Assembly: GCF_014174165.1 (NCBI RefSeq)
Contig: NZ_JABEQN010000017.1
Coordinates: forward strand, 1 to 64,000
DNA: 64,000 nucleotides
Direction of reading: 5' to 3'
Source: Gluconacetobacter dulcium
GTDB lineage: Bacteria; Pseudomonadota; Alphaproteobacteria; Acetobacterales; Acetobacteraceae
The translations under genes and the position numbers were made by a program. The notes under the pieces were generated by a model. That model saw only the letters and a program-made list of their open reading frames with translations. It did no database searches and was not told the DNA's origin. Shown in pieces: positions 20,640 through 30,192 of the stretch; the first letter of the stretch is position 1; every line of letters begins with the position of its first letter.

Positions 20640-22394
20640 TCACTGAACCCAAACCTGCGAGAAGATCATGTGATAGAGGTCCGAATAGAAATAATTCCCC
20701 AGCCGCGACGATACCAGATCAATATAATTGATGCGAATGGCCGGTGCGGCCGGAGAATCCCGGGCGATGATCCGCCCCGCCTGCGCCCACAGTTCCGCCG
20801 CCCGTGCCGGATCGGTTTCCTGCTTGGCCGCGTCCATCGCCGCCTGGGCGTCCTTGTCGCAATAGCCCGCGATGTTGATCGAATTGTCGGTGCCGGGATG
20901 GAAATTCTCGCAGCCGAACAGATCGTCCAGAAAATTCGAGGCCCAGGGATAATCGGCAAACCAGTCCGTCAGGCTGATCTGCACATGGTTCGATGTATTC
21001 TGGATGTATCCAAGCTGCACCGCATGGGCCAGAGGCTTGACGCTGGCGTCGTAGCCGATGGCCTGGAGCATGTTGCGCAGCCACACCCCCATGCTCATCT
21101 CGACATTGGTGTTCTGCACCACCACCGTCACTTTCTGCCCGGCGGTGCCGCTGGCCGCCACCAGCCGGCGTGCGCCCTCCAGATCCGGCCCCTGCCAGGA
21201 GGGCGCCGGATGGTCCAGGTCCGCCCCCTTCGTATAGGCGCATTCATCCAGCGCGCCGGGGATGCCGGGCGGCACCATGGTGCAGAGCGGCCCGGCGACG
21301 GCGCTGCCGCCATACAGGATGGTCATCGCCCGCCGGTCCAGCGCCCGGTTCACCGCCTGACGGGCCAGACGGTTGTTGAAGGGCGGAAGATTGACGTTCA
21401 TCGGCACGTAATAGATGCCGTAGAGCGCGCGGATATGCACCTGCCGGGTATGGCGCGCGCCCAGTTCGCCCAGCCGGTCCAGCGGCTTCATGTCGAACAT
21501 CCAGTCATACTGGCCGTTTTCCACCGCCGTCACCGCCGCTTCGTCCGGCAGGCCGAAATCGTAGTGGATATGATCGACATAGCCATCGGGCTGCGCCTCG
21601 GCGCTCCACACATGGAAGAACGGATTGCGCTCCAGCACCGCCCCCCGGTCCGGATCGTAGCTGACGAACCGGTACGGCCCCGTGGTCGGTGCCGGCACAT
21701 TGCCCAGATCATGGTCCGGCATGTTCGCCGGCAGGATCGAGGCATGCGGAAAAGCCAGTTTCTGCGGAAACTCGGCGTCCGGCTGCTTCAGGTGAAAGAC
21801 CACTTCCCGCGTGGCCGGATCGACCTCCAGCCCACCCGCCAGCGTGCAATGCGCGGGGTCGCGCAGGCACAGATCCGCCCCGACGATGGCACCGTAGAAC
21901 GCCCCCGCCGTCGGGCTGCCGACCCGGAACAGACGCCGGATCGAGGCCGCGACATCCGCCACCGTGACCTCCTGCCCGGTGGAGAACCGCACCCCCTGCC
22001 GCAGGGTGAAACGCCAGGTCCGCCCGCCATCCTCGGGCTGCGGCACCGCCTCGGCCAGATCGGCCACCACCTCGTCACTGGTGCGATCGTCCGCCTTGCG
22101 GAAATTCAGCAGCCCGTCATACAGCACGGTGAAAAGCTGGGCATATTCCGAGGTATAATTCACCTGCGGGTCAAGTGTTCCGCCCGAGGATGACGCCGTG
22201 AGCCGCAAGGTTCCCCGACGATGCGGGCTACCCAGCGTCTGCCCGTCTCCCACCGGCCGGGCGCTGCCCGGCGGCGCGGAATCCTGCGCGCGGGCGGCTG
22301 GCATACCCGCCAGCACCGCCAGCATGCCGACGAACAGAAAAGGCAGGCTCACAGCCTGTCTGCAAACGCGCGTCGGATCGCCGCCAGAGCGCAT
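20640..22394 (-). CDS. Family-5 peptide-type ABC transporter substrate-binding protein
   Basis: A 584-residue periplasmic solute-binding protein with an N-terminal signal peptide (hydrophobic core LPFLFVGMLAVLAG, cleavage after ARA). It shows SBP_bac_5 features: TLDPQVNYTSEYAQLFTVLYDGLL, then WRFTLRQGVRFSTGQEVTVADV. ATG 22394 is preferred; a GTG directly after the SCO stop (22427) is possible. It follows polA and the SCO gene on the same strand. It is the most plausible partner of the importer genes at 4030-8021, which lack their own binding protein. Confidence 0.88.
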   Translation of the reverse strand: MRSGGDPTRVCRQAVSLPFLFVGMLAVLAGMPAARAQDSAPPGSARPVGDGQTLGSPHRRGTLRLTASSSGGTLDPQVNYTSEYAQLFTVLYDGLLNFRKADDRTSDEVVADLAEAVPQPEDGGRTWRFTLRQGVRFSTGQEVTVADVAASIRRLFRVGSPTAGAFYGAIVGADLCLRDPAHCTLAGGLEVDPATREVVFHLKQPDAEFPQKLAFPHASILPANMPDHDLGNVPAPTTGPYRFVSYDPDRGAVLERNPFFHVWSAEAQPDGYVDHIHYDFGLPDEAAVTAVENGQYDWMFDMKPLDRLGELGARHTRQVHIRALYGIYYVPMNVNLPPFNNRLARQAVNRALDRRAMTILYGGSAVAGPLCTMVPPGIPGALDECAYTKGADLDHPAPSWQGPDLEGARRLVAASGTAGQKVTVVVQNTNVEMSMGVWLRNMLQAIGYDASVKPLAHAVQLGYIQNTSNHVQISLTDWFADYPWASNFLDDLFGCENFHPGTDNSINIAGYCDKDAQAAMDAAKQETDPARAAELWAQAGRIIARDSPAAPAIRINYIDLVSSRLGNYFYSDLYHMIFSQVWVQ

Positions 22395-22427
22395 GTCCGG
22401 ACAGGCTCCGAACCGTCGCCCCCGCAC

Positions 22428-23039
22428 CTATTGCGCCGCCATCAGGCTGTTCAGACGGTCCGCGATATCCTGTGCCGAAGCATCGGACTGGATCGTGCCG
22501 GCATAGCGCCCTTCGGGCGACATGATGACGATACGCGGTGACGGTTCCATGCTGTAATCGCCATCCTTGCCCTCATGACGCACGTAGGGCGCATGATATT
22601 CGGCGGTCACGGCCTTGAGCATGGTCGGCGCGCCGGTCATGGCGAAGATGCGCGGCCCGAAGCGCAGCGTATAGGCGCGCATCGCCTCGGCCGTGTCGCG
22701 CATCGGGTCCACCGAGATGAACAGCGGCGCCACGGACCGATGTTTCGGCCCCAGCAGGTCCATCGCCCCGGCCATCGCCCGCAGCGTCGCGCCGCATTGC
22801 TCGTCGGGGCAGTGCGTGTAGCCGAAATAGACCAGCATCCAGCGGCCCCGGAAATTGCTGTCCGACACCTCGCCCTCGGCCGCGCTGACCAGCCGGAACG
22901 ACCCGCCGATCTCGTTGCCGTGGGTGGAAAGCAGCGGGCCGGCGCGATCCATCGCCCAGTAGCCCGCATAGCCCCCCACCGCCGAAAGCACGGCAATGAC
23001 CGCCCCGATCGCCAGCCGGCGCTTGTCCCGTTTCTGCAT
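22428..23039 (-). CDS. SCO1/SenC-like membrane-anchored thioredoxin-fold protein with altered copper site
   Basis: A 203-residue protein with an N-terminal membrane anchor (LAIGAVIAVLSAVGGYAGYW) and a SCO thioredoxin-like domain (SFRLVSAAEGEVSDSNFRGRWMLVYFGYTHC). SCO proteins deliver copper to cytochrome c oxidase with a CxxxC motif and a distant His. Here the cysteines are in CPDEQC, spaced CxxxxC, and the usual His position reads SMEPSPRIVI with no His. Its ATG overlaps the polA stop as TGATG, so translation is coupled. The altered ligands suggest a redox or chaperone role rather than standard Cu(A) insertion. Confidence 0.82.
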   Translation of the reverse strand: MQKRDKRRLAIGAVIAVLSAVGGYAGYWAMDRAGPLLSTHGNEIGGSFRLVSAAEGEVSDSNFRGRWMLVYFGYTHCPDEQCGATLRAMAGAMDLLGPKHRSVAPLFISVDPMRDTAEAMRAYTLRFGPRIFAMTGAPTMLKAVTAEYHAPYVRHEGKDGDYSMEPSPRIVIMSPEGRYAGTIQSDASAQDIADRLNSLMAAQ

Positions 23040-25879
23040 CAATGTGCGTCCGCCCAGTTCGTTCCGGTCCCGGTTTCCACCACCAGCTTCACCGAAAGGT
23101 CGGCGGCGGATTCCATGACCTGTTTCACGAGTCCCGACAGATCGCCCTCCTGGCCCTGCCGTACCTCGAACACAAGTTCGTCATGGACCTGAAGCAGCAG
23201 CCGTCCGTCAAGCCCGGCATCGGCCAGCACACGCGGCAGGCGCACCATCGCGCGCTTGATGATGTCGGCCGCCCCGCCCTGCAACGGCGCGTTGATCGCC
23301 TGCCGCTCGGCATAGGACCGGCGGGCCGCGTTGCGGTCGCCGATGCCCGGCACCCAGCACCGCCGCCCGAACGGGGTGGTGACGTAGCCGTTCGCCTTCG
23401 CCTCTTCCTTCATCCGGTCCATATAGTCGCGGATCTCGGGATAGCGGGCGAAATAGGCGTCGATATACGATCGCGCCTCGCCCGGCGGAATGCCGAGCTG
23501 CCGCCCCAGCCCGAAGGCGCTGATGCCGTAGATGATGCCGAAATTGATCGCCTTGGCCCGCCGCCGCGTCAGCGGGTCCATCCCTTCGATCGGCACGCCG
23601 AAGACCTCGGACGCCGTGCGGGCATGGATATCCTGCCCCAGCGCGAAAGCCTCGCGCAGGGCTGGAATGTTCGCCACATGGGCCAGCAGCCGCAATTCGA
23701 TCTGCGAATAATCCGCCGACAGCAGCACATGGCCCGGCGCCGCGACAAAAGCGCGGCGAATGCGCCCGCCCTCCTCGGTGCGGATGGGAATGTTCTGCAA
23801 ATTCGGCTCGTTGGACGACAGGCGACCGGTCGAGGTAATCGCCATCTGGAACGAGGTATGCACCCGCTCCGTCCCCGGATCGGCCTGGCTCACCAGCGCA
23901 TCGGCATAGGTCGATTTCAGCTTGGCCAGTTGCCGCCAGGCGAGAATGCGCGCCGGCAGGTCATGCCCCTGGTCGGCCAGATCCTGCAACACCGACGAAT
24001 CGGTCCCCCAGGCGCCCGATTTCATCCGCTTGCCGCCGGCCAGACCCATTTCGTCGAACAGGATCTCGCCCAACTGCTTGGGCGAGCCGACATTGAACGA
24101 CCGGCCGGCCAGACGATGGATCTCCACTTCCATCTCGCCCATGCGCGCCGCGAAATCGGCCGACAGACGCCGCAGTTCGGTCACGTCCACCGCAATGCCG
24201 GCCCGTTCCATGTCGGCCAGCACAGCCACCAGAGGCCGTTCCAGCTCCTCATACAGCGCCAGCGCCCGGTTGGGCCGCAGGGTCGGATGCAGCGACAGCC
24301 ACAGCCGCAGCGTCACATCCGTATCCTCGGCCGCATATGCGGTCGCCCGCGCCACATCGACCCGCGCAAACGGCACACGGTTGCGCCCGGTACCCGTCAC
24401 CTCGTCATAGGAAATCGGCGTATGGCCCAGATACAGCCGCGACAATTCGTCCATGCCCTGCCCATGCCGTCCGGCATACTGGGCATAGGAAATCAGCATG
24501 GTGTCGTCGATCGGCGTCGGCTGCGGCGCGCCGGCACGGGTCAGTACCAGCAGGTCGAACTTGGCATTCTGGAAAATCTTCAGCACCGATGGGTCGATGA
24601 ACAGCGGACCCAGACTGTCCAGCGCGGCGGCAACCGGCATCTGAACGCCGACGGGGTCTTCTTCCACCCCCTCCTCGGGCAGAAGCTGCGCCTGCGCCGG
24701 CGCGCCCTCATGGGCCAGCGGAATGTAGCAGGAGCGCCCCGGCGCCACCGCCAGCGAGATCCCGACCAGCCCGGCATGCAAGGGGTCCAGCCCGTCGGTC
24801 TCGGTATCGACGGCGCAGAACCCGACCCGGCGCGCCTCCGCCACCCAGGCGTCCAGCGCCTCGGCGGTGCGTACGGTCTCATAAGGCCCAAACGGCGCCC
24901 GATCGGGTGCGGCAGGCGCCGCGCCCGGCGCGACCTCCGCACCGGCCTCCGCACCGGCGCGCGCCACGGCCGGGGCCGCCGCGTGACTGGCGACACCAAC
25001 CGCCGCCGCCGTCTGCTTCAGCCCCATCCGATGCACCAGCGAGCGGAAACCCATCCGGCCCAGCCACGCGCCCAGTTCCGCCTCATCGGGCTCGCGGCAG
25101 ACCAGTTCCTCCAGCGGCACCGGGCACGGCGCGTCCTCGCGCAACGTCACCAGTTCCCGCGACAGGCGCGCGCGCTCGGCATGTTCGATCAGATTATCGC
25201 GCCGTTTCGAAGCCTTCATCGCGGGCGCGGCCGCCAGGATCGCATCCAGCGACCCATATTCCGCAATCAGCGCCGAGGCGGTCTTGGGTCCGATCCCCGG
25301 CACGCCCGGCACGTTATCGACCGAATCGCCGATCAGCGCCTGCACGTCGATCACCTTGTCGGGCGTCACGCCGAATTTCGCCTCGACCTCGGCCGGCCCG
25401 ATCGGCTTCTGGCGGATCGGGTCCTGCATCTCCACACCCGGACGGATAAGCTGCATCAGGTCCTTGTCGGACGAAACGATGGTGCAGCGCCCCCCCGCAT
25501 CGGTCACACGGCGGGCATAGGCCGCGATCAGATCGTCAGCCTCCCACCCCGCTTCCTCGATCCCCGGCACACCGAAGGCCGAGGTCGCGTCCCGCACCAG
25601 GGCGAATTGCGGCCGCAGATCCTCCGGCGGCTCCGGCCGATGGGCTTTGTACTGGTCATAAAGTTCGTTGCGAAACGTCAACCGGCCCGCATCGAAAATG
25701 ACGGCGAGATGCGTGCCCACATGGTCGCGCAGCAGCCGCGCCAGCATGTTGGTGAAGCCGAACACGGCGTTGACCGGCGTGCCATCGGGCGCGGTCATCG
25801 GCGGCAGGGCATGGAAGGCACGGAAGATGAACCCCGATCCGTCAACGAGGATCAGGTGAATCGGGGCGTCGCTGGACAT
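23039..25879 (-). CDS. polA: DNA polymerase I
   Basis: A 946-residue DNA polymerase I for Okazaki-fragment processing and repair. The N-terminal 5'-3' exonuclease region (about 1-290) has ILVDGSGFIFRAFHALPP. The 3'-5' exonuclease domain keeps its acidic motif in CAVDTETDGLDPL, so proofreading is probably active. The C-terminal polymerase carries SADYSQIELRLLAHVA and the palm motif QVHDELVFEV. ATG 25879 (MSSDAP) matches the family N-terminus. The upstream zinc-finger gene ends 12 bases earlier, so the two are likely co-transcribed. Confidence 0.96.
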   Translation of the reverse strand: MSSDAPIHLILVDGSGFIFRAFHALPPMTAPDGTPVNAVFGFTNMLARLLRDHVGTHLAVIFDAGRLTFRNELYDQYKAHRPEPPEDLRPQFALVRDATSAFGVPGIEEAGWEADDLIAAYARRVTDAGGRCTIVSSDKDLMQLIRPGVEMQDPIRQKPIGPAEVEAKFGVTPDKVIDVQALIGDSVDNVPGVPGIGPKTASALIAEYGSLDAILAAAPAMKASKRRDNLIEHAERARLSRELVTLREDAPCPVPLEELVCREPDEAELGAWLGRMGFRSLVHRMGLKQTAAAVGVASHAAAPAVARAGAEAGAEVAPGAAPAAPDRAPFGPYETVRTAEALDAWVAEARRVGFCAVDTETDGLDPLHAGLVGISLAVAPGRSCYIPLAHEGAPAQAQLLPEEGVEEDPVGVQMPVAAALDSLGPLFIDPSVLKIFQNAKFDLLVLTRAGAPQPTPIDDTMLISYAQYAGRHGQGMDELSRLYLGHTPISYDEVTGTGRNRVPFARVDVARATAYAAEDTDVTLRLWLSLHPTLRPNRALALYEELERPLVAVLADMERAGIAVDVTELRRLSADFAARMGEMEVEIHRLAGRSFNVGSPKQLGEILFDEMGLAGGKRMKSGAWGTDSSVLQDLADQGHDLPARILAWRQLAKLKSTYADALVSQADPGTERVHTSFQMAITSTGRLSSNEPNLQNIPIRTEEGGRIRRAFVAAPGHVLLSADYSQIELRLLAHVANIPALREAFALGQDIHARTASEVFGVPIEGMDPLTRRRAKAINFGIIYGISAFGLGRQLGIPPGEARSYIDAYFARYPEIRDYMDRMKEEAKANGYVTTPFGRRCWVPGIGDRNAARRSYAERQAINAPLQGGAADIIKRAMVRLPRVLADAGLDGRLLLQVHDELVFEVRQGQEGDLSGLVKQVMESAADLSVKLVVETGTGTNWADAH

Positions 25880-25890
25880 GCTGGGTCGGA

Positions 25891-26121
25891 TCAGTGCGCG
25901 CTGTCTTCCCCGGCATCGGGGCTCAATACGAACAGGCGCGAGCAATAGGGGCAGAAGGTCTGGTGCCCGGCAATGCGCAGCCACACGCGCGGATGCCCCA
26001 GCGCCCCCAGCCCGCCGTCACAGGACAGCACGCGCGACTGCACGATCACCGTCTCGACATGGCCGAGGCGCGGATGGGGGACCGGATCGCCGGATTGGGC
26101 CGGAAGGGTCTGGACCTGCAT
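25891..26121 (-). CDS. Zinc-finger domain protein (zf-CHCC type)
   Basis: A 76-residue protein of the zf-CHCC family, related to the NDUFS6-like subunit region of complex I. The ligands appear in VLSCDGGLGALGHPRVWL and TFCPYCSRLFVL (pattern Cys, His, CxxC). Length is normal for the bacterial family. It directly precedes polA on the same strand. Confidence 0.85.
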   Translation of the reverse strand: MQVQTLPAQSGDPVPHPRLGHVETVIVQSRVLSCDGGLGALGHPRVWLRIAGHQTFCPYCSRLFVLSPDAGEDSAH

Positions 26122-26179
26122 ATGTTCGCTCCGCCTCGTGATGATGGCCCCATCGGCCGGTAGTCAGGATGATGGGGGG

Positions 26180-27262
26180 ATGATACGCAGGATCACCGTG
26201 CTTTCAAACCTCCGCCTGTCACGCCTGCGCTATCTGGCCCCGCTCCTGCTGCTCGCAGGCTGCGCGATGCAGGATCCGCCGCCGCCACATCCGCCCGCCG
26301 CCTGGGCGGCGGATGGCCGTCTGGTGCCGCCCGACACCATCCTGCACCTGCCCGACGGCACCGCAATCCCCACCCGCGTCTGGCCCGCGCGCGGACAGGT
26401 CCGGGCGGTCATGCTGGCGCTGCATGGATTCGACGACAGCCGCGACGCCTGGGAATTCGCGGCCCCCGCGCTCGCGGCACAGGGCATCACCCTCTACGCC
26501 CCCGACCTGCGCGGCTTCGGCGGCATGCCGGATCGCGGCCTGTGGGCAGGCACCAACCGCATGGTCGCGGATGCGCGCGACGAAGCCCTGATCATCGCCA
26601 GCCGCCATCCCGGCGTGCCGCTTTACCTGCTGGGCGAGAGCATGGGCGGCGCGGTCCTGACCTGCCTGATGGCGCGCCCGGACGCACCACCCGCCGCCGG
26701 CACCATCCTGCTGGCCCCGGCGATCTGGAAACTGGGTCCCGCCCCCGAAACCGTGCTGCACCTGCTGGCCGCCACGGCACCCGACTGGCGCCTGACCGGC
26801 CATGAACTCCCCGTCCACGTCGTGGCGGGCGACGACATGGCGGCCATGCGCCGCCTCTATTTCGACCCGCTGACCCTGCGCGCCACGCGCATGCGCGCCA
26901 TCGCCGGCCTGGCCACCCTGATGCACCAGGCCGCCGACGCCGCCCCGCATCTGCGCGGTCCCACGCTGGTGATCTATGGCGGCCACGACCAGCTCGTCCC
27001 CCCGTCGGCCATGGCCACCCTGTGGCGCCACCTGCCACCCGGCGTGCGGCGCGACTTCATCCCGCAGGGCTACCACCTGCTGCTGCGCGGCCGCAGCCGT
27101 CAGGCCACGACCGCCGATATCGCCCAATGGATCACCGACCCCGACCGCCCCCTCCCCTCGGGCGGCGACCTCGCCGCCGCTGCCTGGCAGGCCCTGCCCC
27201 ACGATGGCAGCGACACCCCACCCCCGTTTCTGGCGCCGCTGGGCGCCCTGGCCGGCAAATAA
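26180..27262 (+). CDS. Alpha/beta-hydrolase lipoprotein (lysophospholipase-like)
   Basis: A 360-residue protein with a lipoprotein signal and lipobox LLAGC, so it is probably anchored in the outer membrane or periplasm. The hydrolase fold shows [21 protein letters not shown], the nucleophile elbow GESMGG, an acid in [12 protein letters not shown], and a His in PQGYHLLLR. The arrangement is that of serine aminopeptidase/monoacylglycerol-lipase type hydrolases. The start is ATG 26180, after a G-rich ribosome-binding stretch. It is divergent from the polA operon. Confidence 0.82.
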   Translation: MIRRITVLSNLRLSRLRYLAPLLLLAGCAMQDPPPPHPPAAWAADGRLVPPDTILHLPDGTAIPTRVWPARGQVRAVMLALHGFDDSRDAWEFAAPALAAQGITLYAPDLRGFGGMPDRGLWAGTNRMVADARDEALIIASRHPGVPLYLLGESMGGAVLTCLMARPDAPPAAGTILLAPAIWKLGPAPETVLHLLAATAPDWRLTGHELPVHVVAGDDMAAMRRLYFDPLTLRATRMRAIAGLATLMHQAADAAPHLRGPTLVIYGGHDQLVPPSAMATLWRHLPPGVRRDFIPQGYHLLLRGRSRQATTADIAQWITDPDRPLPSGGDLAAAAWQALPHDGSDTPPPFLAPLGALAGK

Positions 27263-27314
27263 TTGCCCACAAGGGCTGGCGCCCCGAAACGGTTCGGGGT
27301 ATTGAGGCGTCACT

Positions 27315-27391
27315 GGACCCGTAGCTCAGCTGGATAGAGCGTCGCCCTCCGAAGGCGAAGGTCGAAGGTTCGAATCCTTTCGGGTCCGCCA
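27315..27391 (+). tRNA. tRNA-Arg (anticodon CCG)
   Basis: A 77-base cloverleaf. The acceptor stem GGACCCG pairs with CGGGTCC. The D arm is GCTCAGCTGGATAGAGC. The anticodon stem TCGCC/GGCGA encloses the loop CTCCGAA, giving anticodon CCG for CGG codons. The T arm contains GGTTCGAATCC, and the 3' CCA is encoded. CGG is a plausible common codon in this GC-rich genome. Confidence 0.96.
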
Positions 27392-27397
27392 ATTCCC

Positions 27398-27417
27398 TGA
27401 AAAATCGTTTTTTTTCA
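27398..27417 (+). terminator. T-rich terminator after tRNA-Arg
   Basis: TGAAAAA and TTTTTCA can pair around TCG, and the sequence holds a run of eight T (27408-27415) directly after the tRNA 3' end, as expected for its transcription stop. Confidence 0.55.
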
Positions 27418-27455
27418 TCCTGCGCTCTCAGGGCTTCTCCCACTATATGCGCTGC

Positions 27456-29021
27456 TCAGAACTGCGCCAGAAGCCGGAAGCCGGCCTCCAGAGCATTCGG
27501 ATAGGTCCGCGTCGCATCCGGATGAATGACGTATTGCAGATCCGGCAGGATCTTCAGCCCTCTGGTCAGGAAGGCCGTGTAGGTCAGTTCCACGACCTGA
27601 AAGCTCGCCTGCGGCATCCGCACACCGCCATGCAGCGTCTCGTAGCCCAGGTCCGCCTGCATTTCCTGTAGTCGTGTGATCTTGCGATTGACGTTCTGCC
27701 ATGACCAGAACAGGGAAATCGCATCCGTCACACGGGCGGGAAACATGCCCTGCGAGATGATGCCGACCGTATACTGGCTCTGCGCGGGCAGCGATGCCCC
27801 CATATCCCAACCGGCGATGCCGAAGAGAATGAGCCCCTGGTCTTTCGCCGTGCCGTAACGCAGCACCATCTGGTCCGCCCCCACATACCACGCCCCCCGC
27901 TGACGTTCGATCCGCGCCGGCCGGTGAGAGAGCAGAATCGGCGTACCGTCCTGCGCGGTGAAGGGATCGGGATGATCGGACGTATCGATATATCCGCCGA
28001 GCTTGTAATGGCCGGTCAGCCGATCGCGCCCGAGCGAGGGTTCCCACCCCAGTTCCATCGGAATGACATAACCAAGAGGCGCAAACGAGAAATTGAATCC
28101 CGCCCGCCCTCCTTCGGTTGCCGATGCTTCGAAGAAGCCAGCCTGCGCATAGAGGTGCCGACCGGGATTGAACCGTGCCATCATGCCCCATTGCGAAAAA
28201 GGCCAGGACCGCCATTTCGTGCCGGCCGACAATGCCGTGGGATGCGCGCATGTCACGTTATTGAGCGCATAGCACGCGAAATACGATGTGCCGAACTTGA
28301 GATTGGCCGGCATGTGGCCGACATCCACCAGCAGCTTTCCACCGAACAGCTTCTGCTCAAGATAGATATAAACCAGTTTGTAGAGCACGTTGCCGCCAAC
28401 TCCATAATCCTCCTGCGGCTGGGTCAGGCCCGTCACCCCCAGATAATCGGTCGCAACACTCCGGCCCGCGCGCTGGACACCCAGCATGTGGAACGAAAGC
28501 CCTTTTGCACCCATCATCTTTTCAAGATCGAAATCGGTTCCCATGACGATCTGGTGCGAATAATCCACCCCTCTCCGACGCCCGCCCGCCACATTGCCGA
28601 CGGTCTCCGCCAGATAGCTCAAGGTGAAATCGAAACCGGCATCCGACAGGCGCTGCCGCCAGCCACCCATCGCGCCCAGCAGCCGGTCCAGTGTCGGCAC
28701 GACACGCACTTCCGACCAGGTCGACCCCAGGGCGGATGCGTTCACGCCCAGGTTTTCGCGCTGCCGCGTCGAAGAAGGCATGTCGTCGGCTGACGCCACA
28801 TGCAGGTTATCGGCAGGCAGGATTGCTGAAGACCGCACGACCGCCCCCTTGTTCACAATCACGCGCGTGCTGGCCTTGCCGGCCGGTTCGGGGGCAGGAG
28901 AAACGACAGGCGCCGCCGCATGCGTCCCAAGAGAATCCGGCCCGGCCCATGCAGGCATATCCTGAAGACACAGCAGGGCCATGGCGGACAGCAAGGTCCG
29001 CGATACATCGTGAATTTTCAT
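27456..29021 (-). CDS. OprB-family carbohydrate-selective porin
   Basis: A 521-residue outer-membrane porin of the OprB family, common in acetic acid bacteria for sugar uptake. The signal peptide ends near DMPAWAG and a Pro/Ala-rich linker follows. OprB-type segments include FTLSYLAETVGNVAGG, GKLLVDVGHMPANL and LKILPDLQYVIHPD, and the last residues end in an aromatic (RLLAQF). It is divergent from the galactonate operon 365 bp away, which suggests outer-membrane entry of the acid sugar and shared control. That functional link is inferred. Confidence 0.88.
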   Translation of the reverse strand: MKIHDVSRTLLSAMALLCLQDMPAWAGPDSLGTHAAAPVVSPAPEPAGKASTRVIVNKGAVVRSSAILPADNLHVASADDMPSSTRQRENLGVNASALGSTWSEVRVVPTLDRLLGAMGGWRQRLSDAGFDFTLSYLAETVGNVAGGRRRGVDYSHQIVMGTDFDLEKMMGAKGLSFHMLGVQRAGRSVATDYLGVTGLTQPQEDYGVGGNVLYKLVYIYLEQKLFGGKLLVDVGHMPANLKFGTSYFACYALNNVTCAHPTALSAGTKWRSWPFSQWGMMARFNPGRHLYAQAGFFEASATEGGRAGFNFSFAPLGYVIPMELGWEPSLGRDRLTGHYKLGGYIDTSDHPDPFTAQDGTPILLSHRPARIERQRGAWYVGADQMVLRYGTAKDQGLILFGIAGWDMGASLPAQSQYTVGIISQGMFPARVTDAISLFWSWQNVNRKITRLQEMQADLGYETLHGGVRMPQASFQVVELTYTAFLTRGLKILPDLQYVIHPDATRTYPNALEAGFRLLAQF

Positions 29022-29385
29022 GAAAAGATCCGCTTGCACAGAACAGCTCAAGCCGGGCACGCCGTCTTGCCGGGCGTGCCGCAACCGCTAGCGCCGACGA
29101 AGACTCCCGTCCCGCCACCGATTCCGCGAACGATCTCTGTTTCTCTGGTTACGCATGTGACGCCTCATATGACGCTCTTGATATTGAACCCCGTCTCGCA
29201 TCCCGAACTTGTCCCGAAATACCAGGATAAATTTCCAGGATGCTGCGCAGTCTTCCGTATCGATAGAAGCAAACCCATCGGCTGATCAACCAACATATCC
29301 CACTATATGAGATGTCATTCCAAAATATTGACGACACCCCATCACCCGCCTCATGGTGCCGGCAAGCAGACGGAAGAACACGGAC
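29022..29385. promoter_or_regulatory. Divergent promoter region between porin and galactonate operon
   Basis: No gene is seen. A hairpin at 29056-29080 (GGCACGCC / GGCGTGCC, 9-base loop) lies in the likely 5' leader of the porin gene. A short inverted repeat CATAT-N6-ATATG at 29294-29309 lies upstream of the IclR gene and is a weak candidate operator for it. Neither site is confirmed. Confidence 0.4.
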
Positions 29386-30192
29386 ATGACAGGAACCGAT
29401 AGCGTCGCCTTTCCCGCCGGGACACAGACCCTGACGCGCGGCCTGGCAGTGATCGAGGCCGTGGCGGCGGGCCATCGCACATTGACCGACATCGCCGCCA
29501 CCATCGGATGCAGCCGCAGTACCACCCACCGGCTGGCCAGTGCCCTGGTGCAGGCGGGCTATCTGCGCGCACCGTCCAGCGGTGGCGGCCAGACGTTCAT
29601 TCTGGGTCCCCGCCTGGTGGAAATGGGTTTTCTGGCCCGCGACACCCTGCCGGTGGTGGCCGTAGCCCGCCCGCATCTCGATGCCCTGGGCGCCACCACC
29701 CGCGACACCGTGCATCTGGGCATCCGCGAAGGCATCGAAGTGCTGTATCTGGACAAGATTGCCGGGCAGCGCGGCCTGGAAATGCGGTCGCGCGTGGGCA
29801 AACGCATGCCGATCGCCTCCACCGGCCTGGGCAAGGCACTGATGCTGGATCTGCCGGAAGCCGAGTGGCGGACGCTTTACGACGCGGCTCTCAGCCATCC
29901 GGCCACGCCCAACGCACGGCTGCCCGCCTGGCCCGACTATCGCGCAGGGCTGCGCCAGTCCGGCCTTGCGGCCTGCGCCTTCGATTTCGAGGAGAACGAG
30001 CCCGGCATTCGATGCGTGGCCGCCGCCATCCGCGACGCGACCGGCACGGTGATCGCCGCCGTCAGCGTCGCCAGCGCCACGGTTTATATGTCCGAGACAC
30101 GCATGCACGAACTGGCCCCCGCCGTGGTCGCCACCGCGCAGGCCATCTCGCGCGAACTGGGCTGGCTACCCCGGCGGAGGGCCTTCGCATGA
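29386..30192 (+). CDS. IclR-family transcriptional regulator of the galactonate operon
   Basis: A 268-residue IclR regulator. The N-terminal winged helix (about residues 10-65: TLTRGLAVIEAVAAGHRTLTD, IGCSRSTTHRLASAL) binds DNA. The C-terminal effector domain includes RSRVGKRMPIASTGLGKAL and AVSVASATVYMS. ATG 29386 is chosen; ATG 29353 is possible. Its stop overlaps dgoK (ATGA), so it is the first gene of the operon it probably controls, with D-galactonate or KDGal as likely effector. Confidence 0.88.
   Translation: MTGTDSVAFPAGTQTLTRGLAVIEAVAAGHRTLTDIAATIGCSRSTTHRLASALVQAGYLRAPSSGGGQTFILGPRLVEMGFLARDTLPVVAVARPHLDALGATTRDTVHLGIREGIEVLYLDKIAGQRGLEMRSRVGKRMPIASTGLGKALMLDLPEAEWRTLYDAALSHPATPNARLPAWPDYRAGLRQSGLAACAFDFEENEPGIRCVAAAIRDATGTVIAAVSVASATVYMSETRMHELAPAVVATAQAISRELGWLPRRRAFA

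Noticed and set aside
23042-25948. Very long plus-strand open frame opposite polA
   Set aside because: It is antisense to a gene with full polymerase and exonuclease motifs. Its protein is His/Arg/Gln-rich with no domains, as expected from GC-rich codon bias on the opposite strand.
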